Below are positions 10,624 to 20,192 of a DNA stretch of 64,000 bases, piece after piece. The position numbers and the translations under genes are program-made. Position 1 is the first letter of the stretch. Every line of letters begins with the position of its first letter. Origin of the DNA: Sporosarcina sp. E16_8. GTDB taxonomy: Bacteria; Bacillota; Bacilli; Bacillales_A; Planococcaceae. The DNA lies in the NCBI RefSeq assembly GCF_017347095.1, contig NZ_JADPRZ010000001.1, positions 186,001 through 250,000 on the forward strand, written 5' to 3'. The notes beneath the pieces were generated by a model that worked only from the letters and a program-made list of their open reading frames with translations, did not search any database and was not told where the DNA came from.

Positions 10624-11073
10624 CTATCGTTCAAAGTAATCGGAAATTGCACCAGCAACCTCCACATTTTCCGGCACGCAAAGGAAAATATCCGTTCCAA
10701 TTCGCTGTATGTCTCCACCAAGCGCATAAACAGTACCGCTTAAAAAATCGACAATTCGAATTCCTTGATCACGCTCAATTCGTTGCAAATTCACAACAAC
10801 TGCCCGTTTATTTTTCAAGTGCTCAGAAATATCTTGCGCCTCCGCATAGACTCGTGGCTCAATTAGTATGACTTTAGAAGACTTCTGAACACTTTGCAAG
10901 CTGACAACCGTTGCTGATTGTTGTGGTTCGCCAGCTATTTGCTTCCTCATTGGTGCCCTGCTACGTGGCTGTTCCTGCGCAGGGCGCTGTTCTTCCCGGC
11001 GTGGCTGTTCTTGTACTTCTTTTTCTTCATCGTCCAGGTAAAACCATTTCTCAAACTTGTTTTTAATGCTCAT
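10624..11073 (-). CDS. sepF: Cell division protein SepF
   Basis: SepF polymerises into rings that bundle FtsZ filaments and tether them to the membrane. It has an N-terminal amphipathic helix ([17 protein letters not shown]) and a linker rich in Gln, Arg and Pro at about residues 20-55. The SepF core ([20 protein letters not shown] ... [12 protein letters not shown]) runs from about residue 65 to the end. The 149-aa length is normal. Its ATG overlaps the ylmE stop (ATGA), which indicates coupling. Confidence 0.95.
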   Translation of the reverse strand: MSIKNKFEKWFYLDDEEKEVQEQPRREEQRPAQEQPRSRAPMRKQIAGEPQQSATVVSLQSVQKSSKVILIEPRVYAEAQDISEHLKNKRAVVVNLQRIERDQGIRIVDFLSGTVYALGGDIQRIGTDIFLCVPENVEVAGAISDYFER

Positions 11074-11771
11074 ACGTCTCCCTCGCTTTCTGCTCCGACA
11101 AGTGCTGACCCGATTCTTACATGGGTTGCACCTTCTTCAATAGCGATAATGAAATCATTTGACATTCCCATGGACAATTGAGTACAAGGCGCGTGTGGCA
11201 AAGTTTTCGCTGAGATCCCATCTCGAAGTTCCCTTAATGAACGGAATACAGAACGTATCTTATCCGTATCCTTTGTGAATGGAGCCATTGTCATTAAACC
11301 TATAATTCGAACTTGATTATAAGCCGCCACTTCTTCAACGAAGCTATCAAGTTCAGCTGGCGTTACGCCTGATTTACTTGATTCACCTGAAACATTTACT
11401 TGAATGAAACAATCAACAACATGGTTGGCACGTTTATGGATTTCTTTAACCAAACTCATTCGATCAACGGAATGTAAATAGTCAATTCGATTGATAATTT
11501 CTTTCACTTTTCTGCTTTGAACATTACCTATGAAATGCCAAATGGCACCACTTTGTATCGTTTCCTGTTTCCCTAGAAGGCCTTCAGGACGATTTTCACC
11601 AAGATGTCGGATATGTTCCTCCAGCACTGAAGACGTTCTTGCTGTCGAAACTTCCTTCGTAACAGCAACGACCGTAATTTCAGATCTGTTTCGACCTATG
11701 CGGTCACAAGTTGCTTGTATATCTTGTTCGACTTTTTGTATTCGTTGTTGTAGATTCCCCATTTTCATCAC
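11070..11771 (-). CDS. ylmE: PLP-binding protein YlmE (YggS/PROSC family)
   Basis: A single-domain, fold-type III pyridoxal-phosphate protein involved in PLP homeostasis. The PLP lysine lies in VVAVTKEVS near residue 39, and the phosphate-binding end is seen in [28 protein letters not shown]. The 233-aa length fits. Possible starts are GTG 11771 or ATG 11768, both behind AAGGAAAA. The gene lies between ylmC and sepF. The ylmD gene that separates ylmC from ylmE in B. subtilis is absent here. Confidence 0.93.
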   Translation of the reverse strand: MMKMGNLQQRIQKVEQDIQATCDRIGRNRSEITVVAVTKEVSTARTSSVLEEHIRHLGENRPEGLLGKQETIQSGAIWHFIGNVQSRKVKEIINRIDYLHSVDRMSLVKEIHKRANHVVDCFIQVNVSGESSKSGVTPAELDSFVEEVAAYNQVRIIGLMTMAPFTKDTDKIRSVFRSLRELRDGISAKTLPHAPCTQLSMGMSNDFIIAIEEGATHVRIGSALVGAESEGDV

Positions 11772-11831
11772 TACTTTTCCTTAATCTTTCTCTTCATTGT
11801 ACCAACCTAGGCTGAACATATCAATAATGAA

Positions 11832-12077
11832 TCATTTTTCTGCATTCTTTTTGCCCACAAGCACAATATCTTTACCGATTGTTGTAATCTCTTTAAGATT
11901 GACTCGTTTGGTATCCTTGTCTTTTGTATCAAAAAAACTGTTCCGTTCTCCACCGCCGACATGTAAGGATTCAACTTTTCCAGTTACAGTGTCAATTGTT
12001 GCATCCTGGACGAATCCAAGGAGTGTCCCCTTAGTAGCGTCGATAACTTCTTTTTTTTGAATTTCTGAAAACCTCAT
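11832..12077 (-). CDS. ylmC: YlmC/YmxH-family PRC-barrel protein
   Basis: An 81-aa protein of the YlmC/YmxH sporulation-associated family with a PRC-barrel-like fold (MRFSEIQKKEVIDATKGTLLGFVQDATIDTVTGKV). The start is the ATG at 12077 behind AAGGAGGGA; an upstream in-frame start at 12107 lacks a ribosome site. It follows sigG and shares that gene's terminator-bounded context. Its precise function is unknown. Confidence 0.88.
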   Translation of the reverse strand: MRFSEIQKKEVIDATKGTLLGFVQDATIDTVTGKVESLHVGGGERNSFFDTKDKDTKRVNLKEITTIGKDIVLVGKKNAEK

Positions 12078-12121
12078 AAAATCCCTCCTTACAATGAATA
12101 TATGCACATAGGCGCAAGAAA

Positions 12122-12151
12122 AAACGCAATGCAGTTAGCGCATTGCGTTAC
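12122..12151 (-). terminator. sigG terminator
   Basis: The minus-strand hairpin AACGCAATGC/GCATTGCGTT with a 7-nt loop is followed by TTTTTT, 10 bp after the sigG stop. Confidence 0.9.
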
Positions 12152-12159
12152 ATTTATCA

Positions 12160-12939
12160 TTATTGTTCCATTCCTTCCCGAATGGTTTGAACTGCACTCT
12201 TCTCCAATCGGGAAATTTGGGCTTGTGAAATGCCGAGTTCCTTGGCAATTTCGGTCTGCGTTTGTCCCAAATAAAACCGTTTTGAAAGGATTGATTGCTG
12301 TCTTTCATCCATAGTAGATACTGTTTCTTTTACTGATACATACGTCAGCCACCGTTCTTCTGAAACCGTTTTGTCTTGTATCTGATCCATCATGAACACT
12401 GGATCACCGCCGTCACCATTCATAGGCTCATGAAGAGACATGGGATCTTGAATTGCATCAAGTGCAAACAGAATGTCGTCAGCAGGTATACCTGTCGCTT
12501 CAGACAAATCCGATATTCGCGGTTCTCTTTGATTATCATTAATGAACTGCTCTTTCGCCCTTATTGCTTTATATGCGGTATCTCGAAGCGATCTCGATAC
12601 CCGTATTGAATGATGATCACGCAGATGTCTTTTAATTTCTCCGATAATCATCGGGACTGCGTATGTTGAAAATCGGACATTATGTTTCAAATCGAAGTTA
12701 TCAATTGATTTAAGCAAGCCGATACAGCCGACTTGAAATAAATCATCCGCTTGTTCCCCCCTGTATGCGAATCTTTGGACTAGACTGAGGACGAGTCGCA
12801 AATTGCCAATGACTAGCTCTTCTCTGGCTGAATGATCTCCGCTCTGTAACCTGATAAACGTTGCTTTCATCACGTCGTTTGTGAGTAACGGCAATTCGGA
12901 CGTATCTATTCCACAAATTTCAACTCTTGTACGCACCAT
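12160..12939 (-). CDS. sigG: RNA polymerase sigma-G, late forespore
   Basis: SigG directs late forespore transcription. The 259-aa protein begins MVRTRVEICGIDTSELPLL, like B. subtilis SigG. It carries region 2 (DDLFQVGCIGLLKSIDNFDLKHNVRFSTYAVPMI, roughly residues 70-105) and a region 4 helix-turn-helix (TQTEIAKELGISQAQISRLEK, near residue 228). The ATG at 12939 is 8 nt from GGAGG. Upstream is a promoter resembling sigma-F/sigma-G recognition. sigE is 94 bp upstream, the standard spoIIG-sigG arrangement. Confidence 0.97.
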   Translation of the reverse strand: MVRTRVEICGIDTSELPLLTNDVMKATFIRLQSGDHSAREELVIGNLRLVLSLVQRFAYRGEQADDLFQVGCIGLLKSIDNFDLKHNVRFSTYAVPMIIGEIKRHLRDHHSIRVSRSLRDTAYKAIRAKEQFINDNQREPRISDLSEATGIPADDILFALDAIQDPMSLHEPMNGDGGDPVFMMDQIQDKTVSEERWLTYVSVKETVSTMDERQQSILSKRFYLGQTQTEIAKELGISQAQISRLEKSAVQTIREGMEQ

Positions 12940-12977
12940 TCGCTCTTCCTCCGCATTCTGTAGATGACTGTACAAGA

Positions 12978-13006
12978 TAGTCTGTCCGCAGTCGTCCAGA
13001 ATATGC
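12978..13006 (-). promoter_or_regulatory. Probable sigma-F/sigma-G promoter of sigG
   Basis: On the minus strand GCATA (plus 13002-13006) is followed after 14 nt by GGACAGACTA (plus 12978-12987). This is close to the sigma-F pattern GYWTA-N15-GGnnAnAnTW. It lies 39 bp before the sigG start, where B. subtilis has its sigma-F-dependent sigG promoter. Confidence 0.6.
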
Positions 13007-13033
13007 GGGAATTCGCATCGCCAATTTCACCCA

Positions 13034-13744
13034 TTATGCAATCGGATGATTCAAGCTTTCACGCAGTTCTGAGATGATTTTCTTTTCGAGCCGAGAAATA
13101 TAGGATTGAGAAATTCCAAGCAGTTCCGCCACTTCTTTCTGCGTCATTTCCTCTTGTCCTGTCAAACCGAAACGGCATTCCATAATATAGCGTTCTCGTT
13201 CATCGAGACTCGTAATCGCTTCAATCATATGCTGACGTTCAATTTTTCTTTCGACATCATCGATGATAATATGCTCATCTGTGCCAAGAATATCCGATAA
13301 CAGTAATTCATTGCCATCCGCATCTGAATTTAACGGTTCATCAAATGAAATCTCAGATCGCGTCTTGTTTGTTTTTCGAAGATGCATTAGAATTTCATTT
13401 TCAATACAGCGAGATGCATAAGTGGCTAACTTAATATTTTTATCGGTCTTAAATGTTTCGATTGCCTTTATAAGTCCGATAGCACCTATGCTGATGAGGT
13501 CTTCGATATGTGTATTTGTGTTGTCAAAACGACGTGCAATGTAAACAACGAGACGAAGATTTTTTTCAATTAACCTGTCACGCGCATTCATATCACCTTC
13601 CATAAATGCTTTGATTGTTATTGCTTCTTCTTCCCGAGTCAACGGCTTTGGAAGGGACTCATGACCTCCGATATAATATGTGCCGCTTTTCCGTTTAAAA
13701 AAGCTGGTGATTATCGACATCCATTTTCTAAATTTATACAGCAT
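13034..13744 (-). CDS. sigE: RNA polymerase sigma-E precursor, early mother cell
   Basis: Pro-sigma-E is activated by SpoIIGA cleavage and drives early mother-cell genes. The 236-aa protein has a basic, amphipathic pro-sequence of about 27 residues ([19 protein letters not shown]) before GTYYIGG, the region cleaved in Bacillus. Region 2 ([19 protein letters not shown]) and region 4 ([21 protein letters not shown]) are intact. The start ATG at 13744 is 8 nt from GGGG and lies inside the end of spoIIGA, an 11-bp overlap consistent with coupling. Confidence 0.97.
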   Translation of the reverse strand: MLYKFRKWMSIITSFFKRKSGTYYIGGHESLPKPLTREEEAITIKAFMEGDMNARDRLIEKNLRLVVYIARRFDNTNTHIEDLISIGAIGLIKAIETFKTDKNIKLATYASRCIENEILMHLRKTNKTRSEISFDEPLNSDADGNELLLSDILGTDEHIIIDDVERKIERQHMIEAITSLDERERYIMECRFGLTGQEEMTQKEVAELLGISQSYISRLEKKIISELRESLNHPIA

Positions 13745-14588
13745 AAGCAGTTCCCCTCTCTCCATTTAATGACTCCATTGCGGATACATGCAAAATTGCT
13801 CCCGCGCCGTCCGGATAACGGCGGTCATTTTTTGTCACTACAATATAACCAGGTTGCAGCGCGCTATTTCCTTCTAAAACCCATTGTTTAAAACGAAAGC
13901 CAACTGCCCAAGACTGTCCTTGTACCGTTATTAATCGAATCAACCGTATTTGTTTGTGATAGCCATCAGGAAACCCCGACATTGAAGGTGTCCCCTGGGG
14001 ATTCCAAGCAAGCAAAGGCTTCATCAAATCTTCTGGTATATGGTTTTCCAGCACCTTTAACGATACAAAATGGACAGGCGAACCAGACAATGGCTCCGTG
14101 CAACCGTTCCCCGAATCGATAAATACATCAACCTCAACATCTGCATCCCAAATCGAGAGTACGGAAGAAGCCCGAAGCGCAGATACATGGCGTGCAGTTC
14201 TAACATCAAGCCACTTTTTTTTCATGAAATAAAGGGAGACGTATGCGACAACTGCATAGATAAGAACTGTAAACGATGAACCGGCCATATGGATGCGGTA
14301 TTGAAAAGCCGTTAGTAAACCACCAGCAAAAACCGCCCCTATCAAAACCATTGTTGCGGATTTTTTCCACAGCTCAAAATTCTTTCCAAAAGCGCAAATG
14401 GTCATGCAAATAAAAGATAAAACCACAACACTCACCGATGATGAAAAGATAACGACAGGCACTGCTCCCGCAAAAGAGGCGAACAATAGACGTCCGCGAG
14501 CGGCTTGTACGTTTCCTACTTTGTTGGCGAATGAAAGAATTGCATAATTGAATAGCATATTCACTCCGACAATTATTTCCCCGTACAT
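13734..14588 (-). CDS. spoIIGA: Sigma-E processing peptidase SpoIIGA
   Basis: A membrane-anchored aspartic protease that matures pro-sigma-E on signalling from the forespore. The N-terminal half (residues 1-150) has about five transmembrane segments. The C-terminal half is the protease domain, with the active-site motif [14 protein letters not shown] near residue 163, where family members have D-S/T-G. At 284 aa it is slightly shorter than the B. subtilis protein. GGAGGG precedes the ATG at 14588. A Spo0A-type site TGTCGAT lies about 85 bp upstream, but no confident promoter is visible. Confidence 0.94.
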   Translation of the reverse strand: MYGEIIVGVNMLFNYAILSFANKVGNVQAARGRLLFASFAGAVPVVIFSSSVSVVVLSFICMTICAFGKNFELWKKSATMVLIGAVFAGGLLTAFQYRIHMAGSSFTVLIYAVVAYVSLYFMKKKWLDVRTARHVSALRASSVLSIWDADVEVDVFIDSGNGCTEPLSGSPVHFVSLKVLENHIPEDLMKPLLAWNPQGTPSMSGFPDGYHKQIRLIRLITVQGQSWAVGFRFKQWVLEGNSALQPGYIVVTKNDRRYPDGAGAILHVSAMESLNGERGTAYAV

Positions 14589-14724
14589 AAGCCGCCCTCC
14601 CTGACAACAACGATAGCACCTATACCGTAAAATGTTTGTCGGAACTAGGGGCAGGCAAAAAAAAAAAATCGACAGGATTCGATTTTGGGTTTTGGATAAT
14701 TTAGTTGGTTGGGTGAGAAGATAT

Positions 14725-14881
14725 GATCGGTCGGTTGGGTTATATGATTGGTCAGCCAGGCTTTTTGATCGGTTGGCACGTTATATGATTGGTCCGTCAT
14801 GCTTTATGATCGGTCGGCACGTTATATGATCGCTCAGCCACGCTTTTTGATCGGTTGGCACGTTATATGATCGCTCAGCCA
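14725..14881. repeat. 41-bp minisatellite between spoIIGA and ftsZ
   Basis: Three and four-fifths direct repeats of a 41-42-bp unit beginning GATCGGTTGGCACGTTATAT, with unit starts at 14725, 14767, 14808 and 14849. Units differ at a few positions. More degenerate related sequence runs back to about 14690. The 383-bp gap contains no gene; a plus-strand reading frame (14632-14829) is just repeat translation. Confidence 0.9.
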
Positions 14882-14913
14882 TCACATAACCCACCTCATA
14901 CCGAACCTAACGT

Positions 14914-14959
14914 AAAAAAGCTTTCCAGAAAGTGCGATTGCACTTTCTGGAAAGCTTTT
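14914..14959. terminator. ftsZ terminator
   Basis: A long perfect palindrome, AAGCTTTCCAGAAAGTGC paired with its complement around a GATT loop. It has an A-tract on one side and a T-tract on the other, so it can work in both directions. It ends the dcw cluster transcript. Confidence 0.93.
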
Positions 14960-14971
14960 GATTTTTCATTA

Positions 14972-16144
14972 TTAACGACGACGATTGCGTAAAAACGTCG
15001 GAATATCGAGCGTATCATCCTGTTGACTACTTTGAGGTTGGCGTGTCGGTTCCGGTTGTTGGAACTGTGGCGCTTCCTCTCTGCTACGCTCTCGCGTCGC
15101 AGGCTGTTGTGTTGGCGGTTGCTGCTCACGCGTTTGTGGACGACTAGCACCGAAGCCAGGGCTTCTTGCAGGACGTGCTACGGTAAGCTGTTCTTCACTG
15201 AAGCCTGTTGCAATGACTGTTACGATAATTTCATCCTTCAAGTTGTCATTGATGACAGAACCGAAGATCATATTCACATCTTCATCTGAAGCTGAAGCAA
15301 CGATATCTGCAGCTTCTTGCACTTCGAATAGACTCAAGTTTGAACCACCTGTGATATTCATAAGTACACCTTTTGCACCGTCGATTGACGTTTCGAGAAG
15401 TGGGCTTGAAATAGCTTTTTTCGCCGCTTCAGCCGCACGATTTTCTCCCGTCGACATCCCGATTCCCATAAGAGCTGAGCCTTTATTAGACATGATTGTC
15501 TTAACGTCGGCAAAGTCCAAGTTGATAAGTCCAGGAACCGCGATCAAGTCGGAAATACCTTGAACCCCTTGACGTAGTACATTATCAGCTTCACGGAAAG
15601 CTTCTAGCATCGGCGTATTTTTATCTACGATTTCAAGCAATTTATCATTAGGTATAACGATAAGAGTATCCACAGATTCTTTCATAGATGTTATACCACC
15701 AATGGCCTGTGTCTGACGTTTCCGTCCTTCAAAAGTGAATGGTCTAGTTACAACCCCAACAGTCAGTGCACCCAGATCTTTCGCAATTTGTGCGATGACC
15801 GGAGCAGCCCCAGTACCTGTTCCACCGCCCATTCCTGCAGTAACAAATACCATATCAGATCCACGCAATGCTTCTTCGATTTGTTCTCTGCTTTCTTCAG
15901 CAGCTTTTTTACCAACTTCCGGATTCGCACCTGCTCCAAGTCCGCGTGTCAATTTACCACCAATCTGTAATTTCACTTCAGCCGTAGATAGGTTTAATGC
16001 CTGTGCATCAGTATTCACCGCGATAAACTCCACACCTTGCACACCATGTTCAATCATTCTATTTACAGCATTATTACCGCCGCCGCCTACACCAATTACT
16101 TTGATGACTGCTAACGCGTCAACATTAGTATCAAATTCTAGCAT
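14972..16144 (-). CDS. ftsZ: Cell division protein FtsZ
   Basis: The tubulin-like GTPase that forms the Z ring. The GTPase domain (about residues 10-315) shows [15 protein letters not shown], the tubulin signature [11 protein letters not shown] near residue 107, and the T7-loop region [11 protein letters not shown] near residue 205. A Gln/Pro/Arg-rich linker (about 320-375) leads to the C-terminal peptide [15 protein letters not shown] that binds FtsA and SepF. 390 aa is typical. It lies 41 bp downstream of ftsA. Confidence 0.98.
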   Translation of the reverse strand: MLEFDTNVDALAVIKVIGVGGGGNNAVNRMIEHGVQGVEFIAVNTDAQALNLSTAEVKLQIGGKLTRGLGAGANPEVGKKAAEESREQIEEALRGSDMVFVTAGMGGGTGTGAAPVIAQIAKDLGALTVGVVTRPFTFEGRKRQTQAIGGITSMKESVDTLIVIPNDKLLEIVDKNTPMLEAFREADNVLRQGVQGISDLIAVPGLINLDFADVKTIMSNKGSALMGIGMSTGENRAAEAAKKAISSPLLETSIDGAKGVLMNITGGSNLSLFEVQEAADIVASASDEDVNMIFGSVINDNLKDEIIVTVIATGFSEEQLTVARPARSPGFGASRPQTREQQPPTQQPATRERSREEAPQFQQPEPTRQPQSSQQDDTLDIPTFLRNRRR

Positions 16145-16185
16145 CGTCTCTCCTCCTAGTCCATTTCATACAATTGTTTATTGAC

Positions 16186-17469
16186 TCATTCGAAAAAATT
16201 GTCAAAGACTTTCTTTGCTTTATCTAAAATACCAGGTTTCTTTTCTTTGTTCCGGTCTACTGACTTTTTCTTGTTGACCGGAGCCGGCGTATGATTATCA
16301 GAAGCCGAAACTGTCGCTGATTCTGGGACATGGCCAAAATAAGAATCTTGCATATGTGCATAGCGTATAAGACCTACCGCAGTTGAATACATCGGTTCTC
16401 TTACCCCGATATACTCCGGTGTATGGATACGGACCCTAGTTTTCAACACATGTCTTGCTAGTTGTAGGAGACCATCCATCTTCGTTATACCACCGGTCAA
16501 TACGACTCCGCCTGGTAGATCATGCACGCCCATGCGGTACAACTCTTCCAGTACAAGATCAAAAAGTTCTTCAAGCCGAACACCGATAATTTCCGATATG
16601 TATCTTTGGCTGTATTGATCTTTTGAATCAGCACCGATGACAGGTACTTCAAAAAATTCATCATCCGATGCATCATCTGAAAAAGCATGTCCATACTGGT
16701 GCTTAATTTTCCTTGCCTGTTCAGTTGGCGTTTTCAATATAATTGAAAGATCTTTTGTAATATGATCCCCACCTACCGGTATGACCGCTGTCGCCATGAA
16801 TCGGTTTTCGCCAAAAATGGAGACTGTAGTGGAACCTCCTCCGATATCGATAAATGCACTGCCGTGATTCTTTTCATCATTCGTCAGGGCAAACGTACCC
16901 GCAGCCAGCGGTTGCAAATAGATTTCTCGAATCACAAGACCTGCTCGCTCCACGCAGCGTAGTATATTATGAATAAGTGTTTTTGATGTAGTGATAAGCG
17001 TTCCGTCCATTTCGAGACGGACACCAATCATTCCTCGTGGATCCGTTATTTCATCATAATCGTCAACGATGAATTGTTTCGGAATGATATTAACGATTTC
17101 TCGATCAGGCGGAACTGACATGACTTGTGCAGATTTCATAACCCGATCGAGGTCATCATCGGTAATTTCACGATTTTCCGAGTTAACTGCTACAACTCCT
17201 TTGACGTCCTGTAACAAAACGCCATTTGCAGGAATGCCCAGAATGACTTCGCGGATTTGCATCCCAATCATTCTCTCAGCCTGCTCAACCGCTTTTCGGA
17301 TAGATTGGACAGTTGCATCAATATCGATGATTGTCCCTTTCCGGATTCCCGCAGATTGAACATTGCCAACTCCGATTACGTGCAAGGATCCGCCATCCAC
17401 TTCACCTACTAACACTTTAACCGACGAAGAACCTATATCAAGTGATACATATAATTCTGATTGGCTCAA
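16186..17469 (-). CDS. ftsA: Cell division protein FtsA
   Basis: An actin-like ATPase that attaches FtsZ to the membrane. The N-terminus SLDIGSSSVKVLVGEVD carries the phosphate-1 motif, and SAFIDIGGGSTTVSIF near residue 200 the phosphate-2 motif. The C-terminal amphipathic membrane helix is KAKKVFDNFFE, preceded by a charged linker. 427 aa is normal. The start is a TTG at 17469, 9 nt after GGAGG. It is followed by ftsZ. Confidence 0.97.
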   Translation of the reverse strand: MSQSELYVSLDIGSSSVKVLVGEVDGGSLHVIGVGNVQSAGIRKGTIIDIDATVQSIRKAVEQAERMIGMQIREVILGIPANGVLLQDVKGVVAVNSENREITDDDLDRVMKSAQVMSVPPDREIVNIIPKQFIVDDYDEITDPRGMIGVRLEMDGTLITTSKTLIHNILRCVERAGLVIREIYLQPLAAGTFALTNDEKNHGSAFIDIGGGSTTVSIFGENRFMATAVIPVGGDHITKDLSIILKTPTEQARKIKHQYGHAFSDDASDDEFFEVPVIGADSKDQYSQRYISEIIGVRLEELFDLVLEELYRMGVHDLPGGVVLTGGITKMDGLLQLARHVLKTRVRIHTPEYIGVREPMYSTAVGLIRYAHMQDSYFGHVPESATVSASDNHTPAPVNKKKSVDRNKEKKPGILDKAKKVFDNFFE

Positions 17470-17566
17470 TTACTGGCACCTCCCAAATCAACTCTTAACT
17501 CCCATTCTATTGCATTGGGAGTGCATTGTCTAAATATTTTCGACATCTGTTATTCAAACCCCTTCA

Positions 17567-17935
17567 TTAATGTGCATTTGTGTTGGTAACTTTACCCCGC
17601 TCTGTCCATTTAACAAGCAGAATTCTTCTAATAACAGCGATATTTTGGAATAACCTAACGCCAAATGCGAAAATTGCCGCAAGATATAAATCTACTCCTA
17701 GATGCACCCCCAAAAAGGCCAGTGCGGCCGCGAGTGCTATGTTGAAGAAGAATCCGGATATAAACACCTTATCATCGTATACTTGCTGTAAATGAGCCCT
17801 GATGCCCCCAAATAGCGTATCAAGGGCAGCGAGTACAGCAATCGATAAGTAATTGTCATATACCTGTGGAATTTGAATGTCTGATAATAGACCCAGCGAG
17901 ATTCCGAGTACAAGACCAAGTAATGGTAACCACAT
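17567..17935 (-). CDS. sbp: Small basic protein Sbp
   Basis: A 122-aa membrane protein of the DUF1290 family, always found between ylxX and ftsA in Bacillus. It has three to four hydrophobic segments (MWLPLLGLVLGISLGLL at the N-terminus) and a basic C-terminal tail. Its function in division or sporulation is not established. It starts 3 bp after the ylxX stop, which indicates one transcript. Confidence 0.9.
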   Translation of the reverse strand: MWLPLLGLVLGISLGLLSDIQIPQVYDNYLSIAVLAALDTLFGGIRAHLQQVYDDKVFISGFFFNIALAAALAFLGVHLGVDLYLAAIFAFGVRLFQNIAVIRRILLVKWTERGKVTNTNAH

Positions 17936-17938
17936 AAG

Positions 17939-18658
17939 TCATTCCCCTTTCGGCAATTCCTCTAAAAACTGATTTTCCAACCTTTCCGGATAACCGCGGA
18001 TTTCCACCGCCATTTCTGGTTCCCCAACTTCAAGAATTAAATCATCCAGATAAAAGTCATCATGAATCGCCGAGGCTACTAAATAATTGTATATTTTCTC
18101 ACTATCTGCATAGGTCGGGGAAATGATTTTCATAGAAAAAGGCGGTGTTGAAACATTCAAGCCATTTACAGTCGTCATTCCATTAATATCTCTGATGGAG
18201 CTCAATATCGAATATCGTTTGCCATCAATTTCGAAAATGATGCTTTTAAAACGATTCAACTCATTGACAAAACGTGTGAGTAGATCTGGAGATATTCCGG
18301 TGATGGGCAAACCTAAGGCTACACTTTCAGCAGATGGCCGAACTTTGATAATAATCCCCGGCCCTTCAACGTCAGTAACACCCGCTTGCCGATAGAGCTT
18401 GTCCACTGTTTGAGTTAGAGCCCTTCCCGTGTTTTCTATATTTAACGATTTGTATGTAAGTATTGTCTTGTCCAACTCACGTATTTCAGAAAGTAATTCA
18501 GAGTGGAATCGCTTTTCGCTCGCCAAGTCTTGACGGATTGCCCAAATGTCCCTCGTATCTCGTTCTTTTGGGTTTTTCATCGAATTGAATTGGACGGCTG
18601 TCATAAACCCGACAAGGAGCAAGATCATTGTGAATCTCCAGTGTATTGTTTTTCTCAT
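17939..18658 (-). CDS. ylxX: DUF881 protein YlxX
   Basis: A 239-aa single-pass membrane protein with an N-terminal anchor (about residues 8-24), a coiled coil at about 35-85 and an extracytoplasmic DUF881 domain (VEGPGIIIKV near residue 100). B. subtilis carries the tandem paralogues ylxW and ylxX here. The ATG at 18658 follows a GGGGTGG. The role in division is unproven. Confidence 0.87.
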   Translation of the reverse strand: MRKTIHWRFTMILLLVGFMTAVQFNSMKNPKERDTRDIWAIRQDLASEKRFHSELLSEIRELDKTILTYKSLNIENTGRALTQTVDKLYRQAGVTDVEGPGIIIKVRPSAESVALGLPITGISPDLLTRFVNELNRFKSIIFEIDGKRYSILSSIRDINGMTTVNGLNVSTPPFSMKIISPTYADSEKIYNYLVASAIHDDFYLDDLILEVGEPEMAVEIRGYPERLENQFLEELPKGE

Positions 18659-18682
18659 CCGTCCACCCCCCTACACTAATAC

Positions 18683-19405
18683 TCAACTCTCATTGCGCAA
18701 AGCCGACAATCTGATATCCTTTGATTGTTCCGTAGTGACCACGATATTATCCCGAATAAGGCTATCGATCACACCACCTTTTAAATGTAAAGCTGATGAA
18801 AGGACGTTCATATCACCAATGGCTTCTATAACAAATGGTGCCGGATAAGTTCTTCCATCAACCATAATGACTGGCCCTGTGCATTTTATATACGTGTTTG
18901 ATGTGATTCGGTGTCCATTTATCGCTAATCCTTGCGCTCCGGAAATCCTTAATTCATTGACGACCCGAAGAATATGACTTTCATGAACAATATAATCGTT
19001 CGGGTTCTGTTCAACGGGATCATAGTCGGCATCTTTCAAAGTAACCTTAACACCTTGTCCGATAGCAGGGATTACACCAAGCAGCAAGCGAAGATTTTTC
19101 GCCTCATCAACGAGGCTTGCATGATCCTTCTCCCCCATGGAGAAAGAACGTTCATACTCACGTATCTCTTCCTGCTTGGCGGCGATTTCATCGGTCAGTT
19201 CCTTATTTCGTTCCTGCTGAATGATTAGTCCTTCCCGGTAATCCTCTTCCTTGTTAAATGCAGGCGACCTAGTACTATCGATCTCCTGATTTATGCCGAG
19301 GGTTCGATATGAAAATGCGAGGATGAAGCCCAGTACTAGAAAGACAATCGAAAAAAGAATATTTCTTCCCCTCTTTTTGTATGCTTCATTCACCTTCTTC
19401 GTCAA
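18683..19405 (-). CDS. ylxW: DUF881 protein YlxW
   Basis: A 240-aa paralogue of YlxX with the same plan: N-terminal membrane helix (NILFSIVFLVLGFILAF), coiled coil at about residues 50-95, then the DUF881 domain (IGQGVKVTLKDADYDP near residue 118, and LAINGHRITSNTYIKCTGPV). The start TTG at 19405 overlaps the end of divIB by 20 bp behind a GGAGGAG. It belongs to the divIB-ylxW-ylxX-sbp-ftsA-ftsZ string. Confidence 0.87.
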   Translation of the reverse strand: MTKKVNEAYKKRGRNILFSIVFLVLGFILAFSYRTLGINQEIDSTRSPAFNKEEDYREGLIIQQERNKELTDEIAAKQEEIREYERSFSMGEKDHASLVDEAKNLRLLLGVIPAIGQGVKVTLKDADYDPVEQNPNDYIVHESHILRVVNELRISGAQGLAINGHRITSNTYIKCTGPVIMVDGRTYPAPFVIEAIGDMNVLSSALHLKGGVIDSLIRDNIVVTTEQSKDIRLSALRNES

Positions 19406-20177
19406 TCGGCTCCTCCTCCTCCTCTATTAACCCATATACCTTACTAAAAGGAGTGAAAAACGTCCCTACTTCCATGTCTATTATGCCTTTTTCATAGCTG
19501 TTCAATTGTGCTGTTACATCAGGATAATAAGCCATTTTTTCTGCGAACGTTGAGATGAATGCGCGGACCTCGAATCCATCGTCCATATAGACCGTAATAC
19601 TATCTGAATCCTCTTCATCCTCTGCAACAATAATTTCTGAAATCAAGTGATAGACAGTGTCGTCCATTTTCAGCAACTGTGCTGTTATCCGCTTCCGCGT
19701 ATCTGGATTCTTGAAATTATTCAAAATAGGCGATTCAGCCTCAGGCAACAACATGCCAGTTGGGAATGTTTCCCCACTTTCTAACAGTAAACTATATTGT
19801 CCACCGTCTTCAAGATAGGCAACCGTCTTCCATTCGGTAATTACGATTTCAATATTCCTAAACCATTCCCGTGACACTGACACCTTTTGTACGCCTTCGA
19901 TTTTCTCCAGCGCTTCTTCGATGTCACCGGTGCTGAAGCTCCAAAGTGAGTTGTCTATTGTTAAACCACTTTGTTCTTCATAAAATGCCTGCTCATGGAG
20001 AACTGCACCGCTAACCTTAATCGTCTCAAGCTTACTAAGAGGTGATTGGAAATAAAGGATAGCTAGGAGCGCAACAACAAAAACAGTCAACATGAACAGG
20101 AATTTTTTATTCGTTTTTCTGCGACGTTTTTCCCGCAATGATGGAATTCGCTCCTCGATGTCAATGACTTTGTCCAT
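19386..20177 (-). CDS. divIB: Cell division protein DivIB (FtsQ)
   Basis: A bitopic divisome protein that works with FtsL and DivIC. It has a basic cytoplasmic N-terminus (REKRRRKTNKK), a membrane helix at about residues 27-44, a POTRA domain (LETIKVSGAVLHEQAFYEE), and an acidic C-terminal tail rich in Glu. 263 aa is typical. GAGGAGGGG precedes the ATG. It directly follows spoVE; the murG and murB genes that lie between them in B. subtilis are missing. Confidence 0.94.
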   Translation of the reverse strand: MDKVIDIEERIPSLREKRRRKTNKKFLFMLTVFVVALLAILYFQSPLSKLETIKVSGAVLHEQAFYEEQSGLTIDNSLWSFSTGDIEEALEKIEGVQKVSVSREWFRNIEIVITEWKTVAYLEDGGQYSLLLESGETFPTGMLLPEAESPILNNFKNPDTRKRITAQLLKMDDTVYHLISEIIVAEDEEDSDSITVYMDDGFEVRAFISTFAEKMAYYPDVTAQLNSYEKGIIDMEVGTFFTPFSKVYGLIEEEEEPIDEEGE

Positions 20178-20192
20178 TTTGCCCCTCCTCTA

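Noticed and set aside
14632-14829. Plus-strand frame translating to a Tyr/Arg/Leu-rich repeat peptide
   Set aside because: It is only the translation of the 41-bp minisatellite, has no ribosome site, and ends arbitrarily within a unit.
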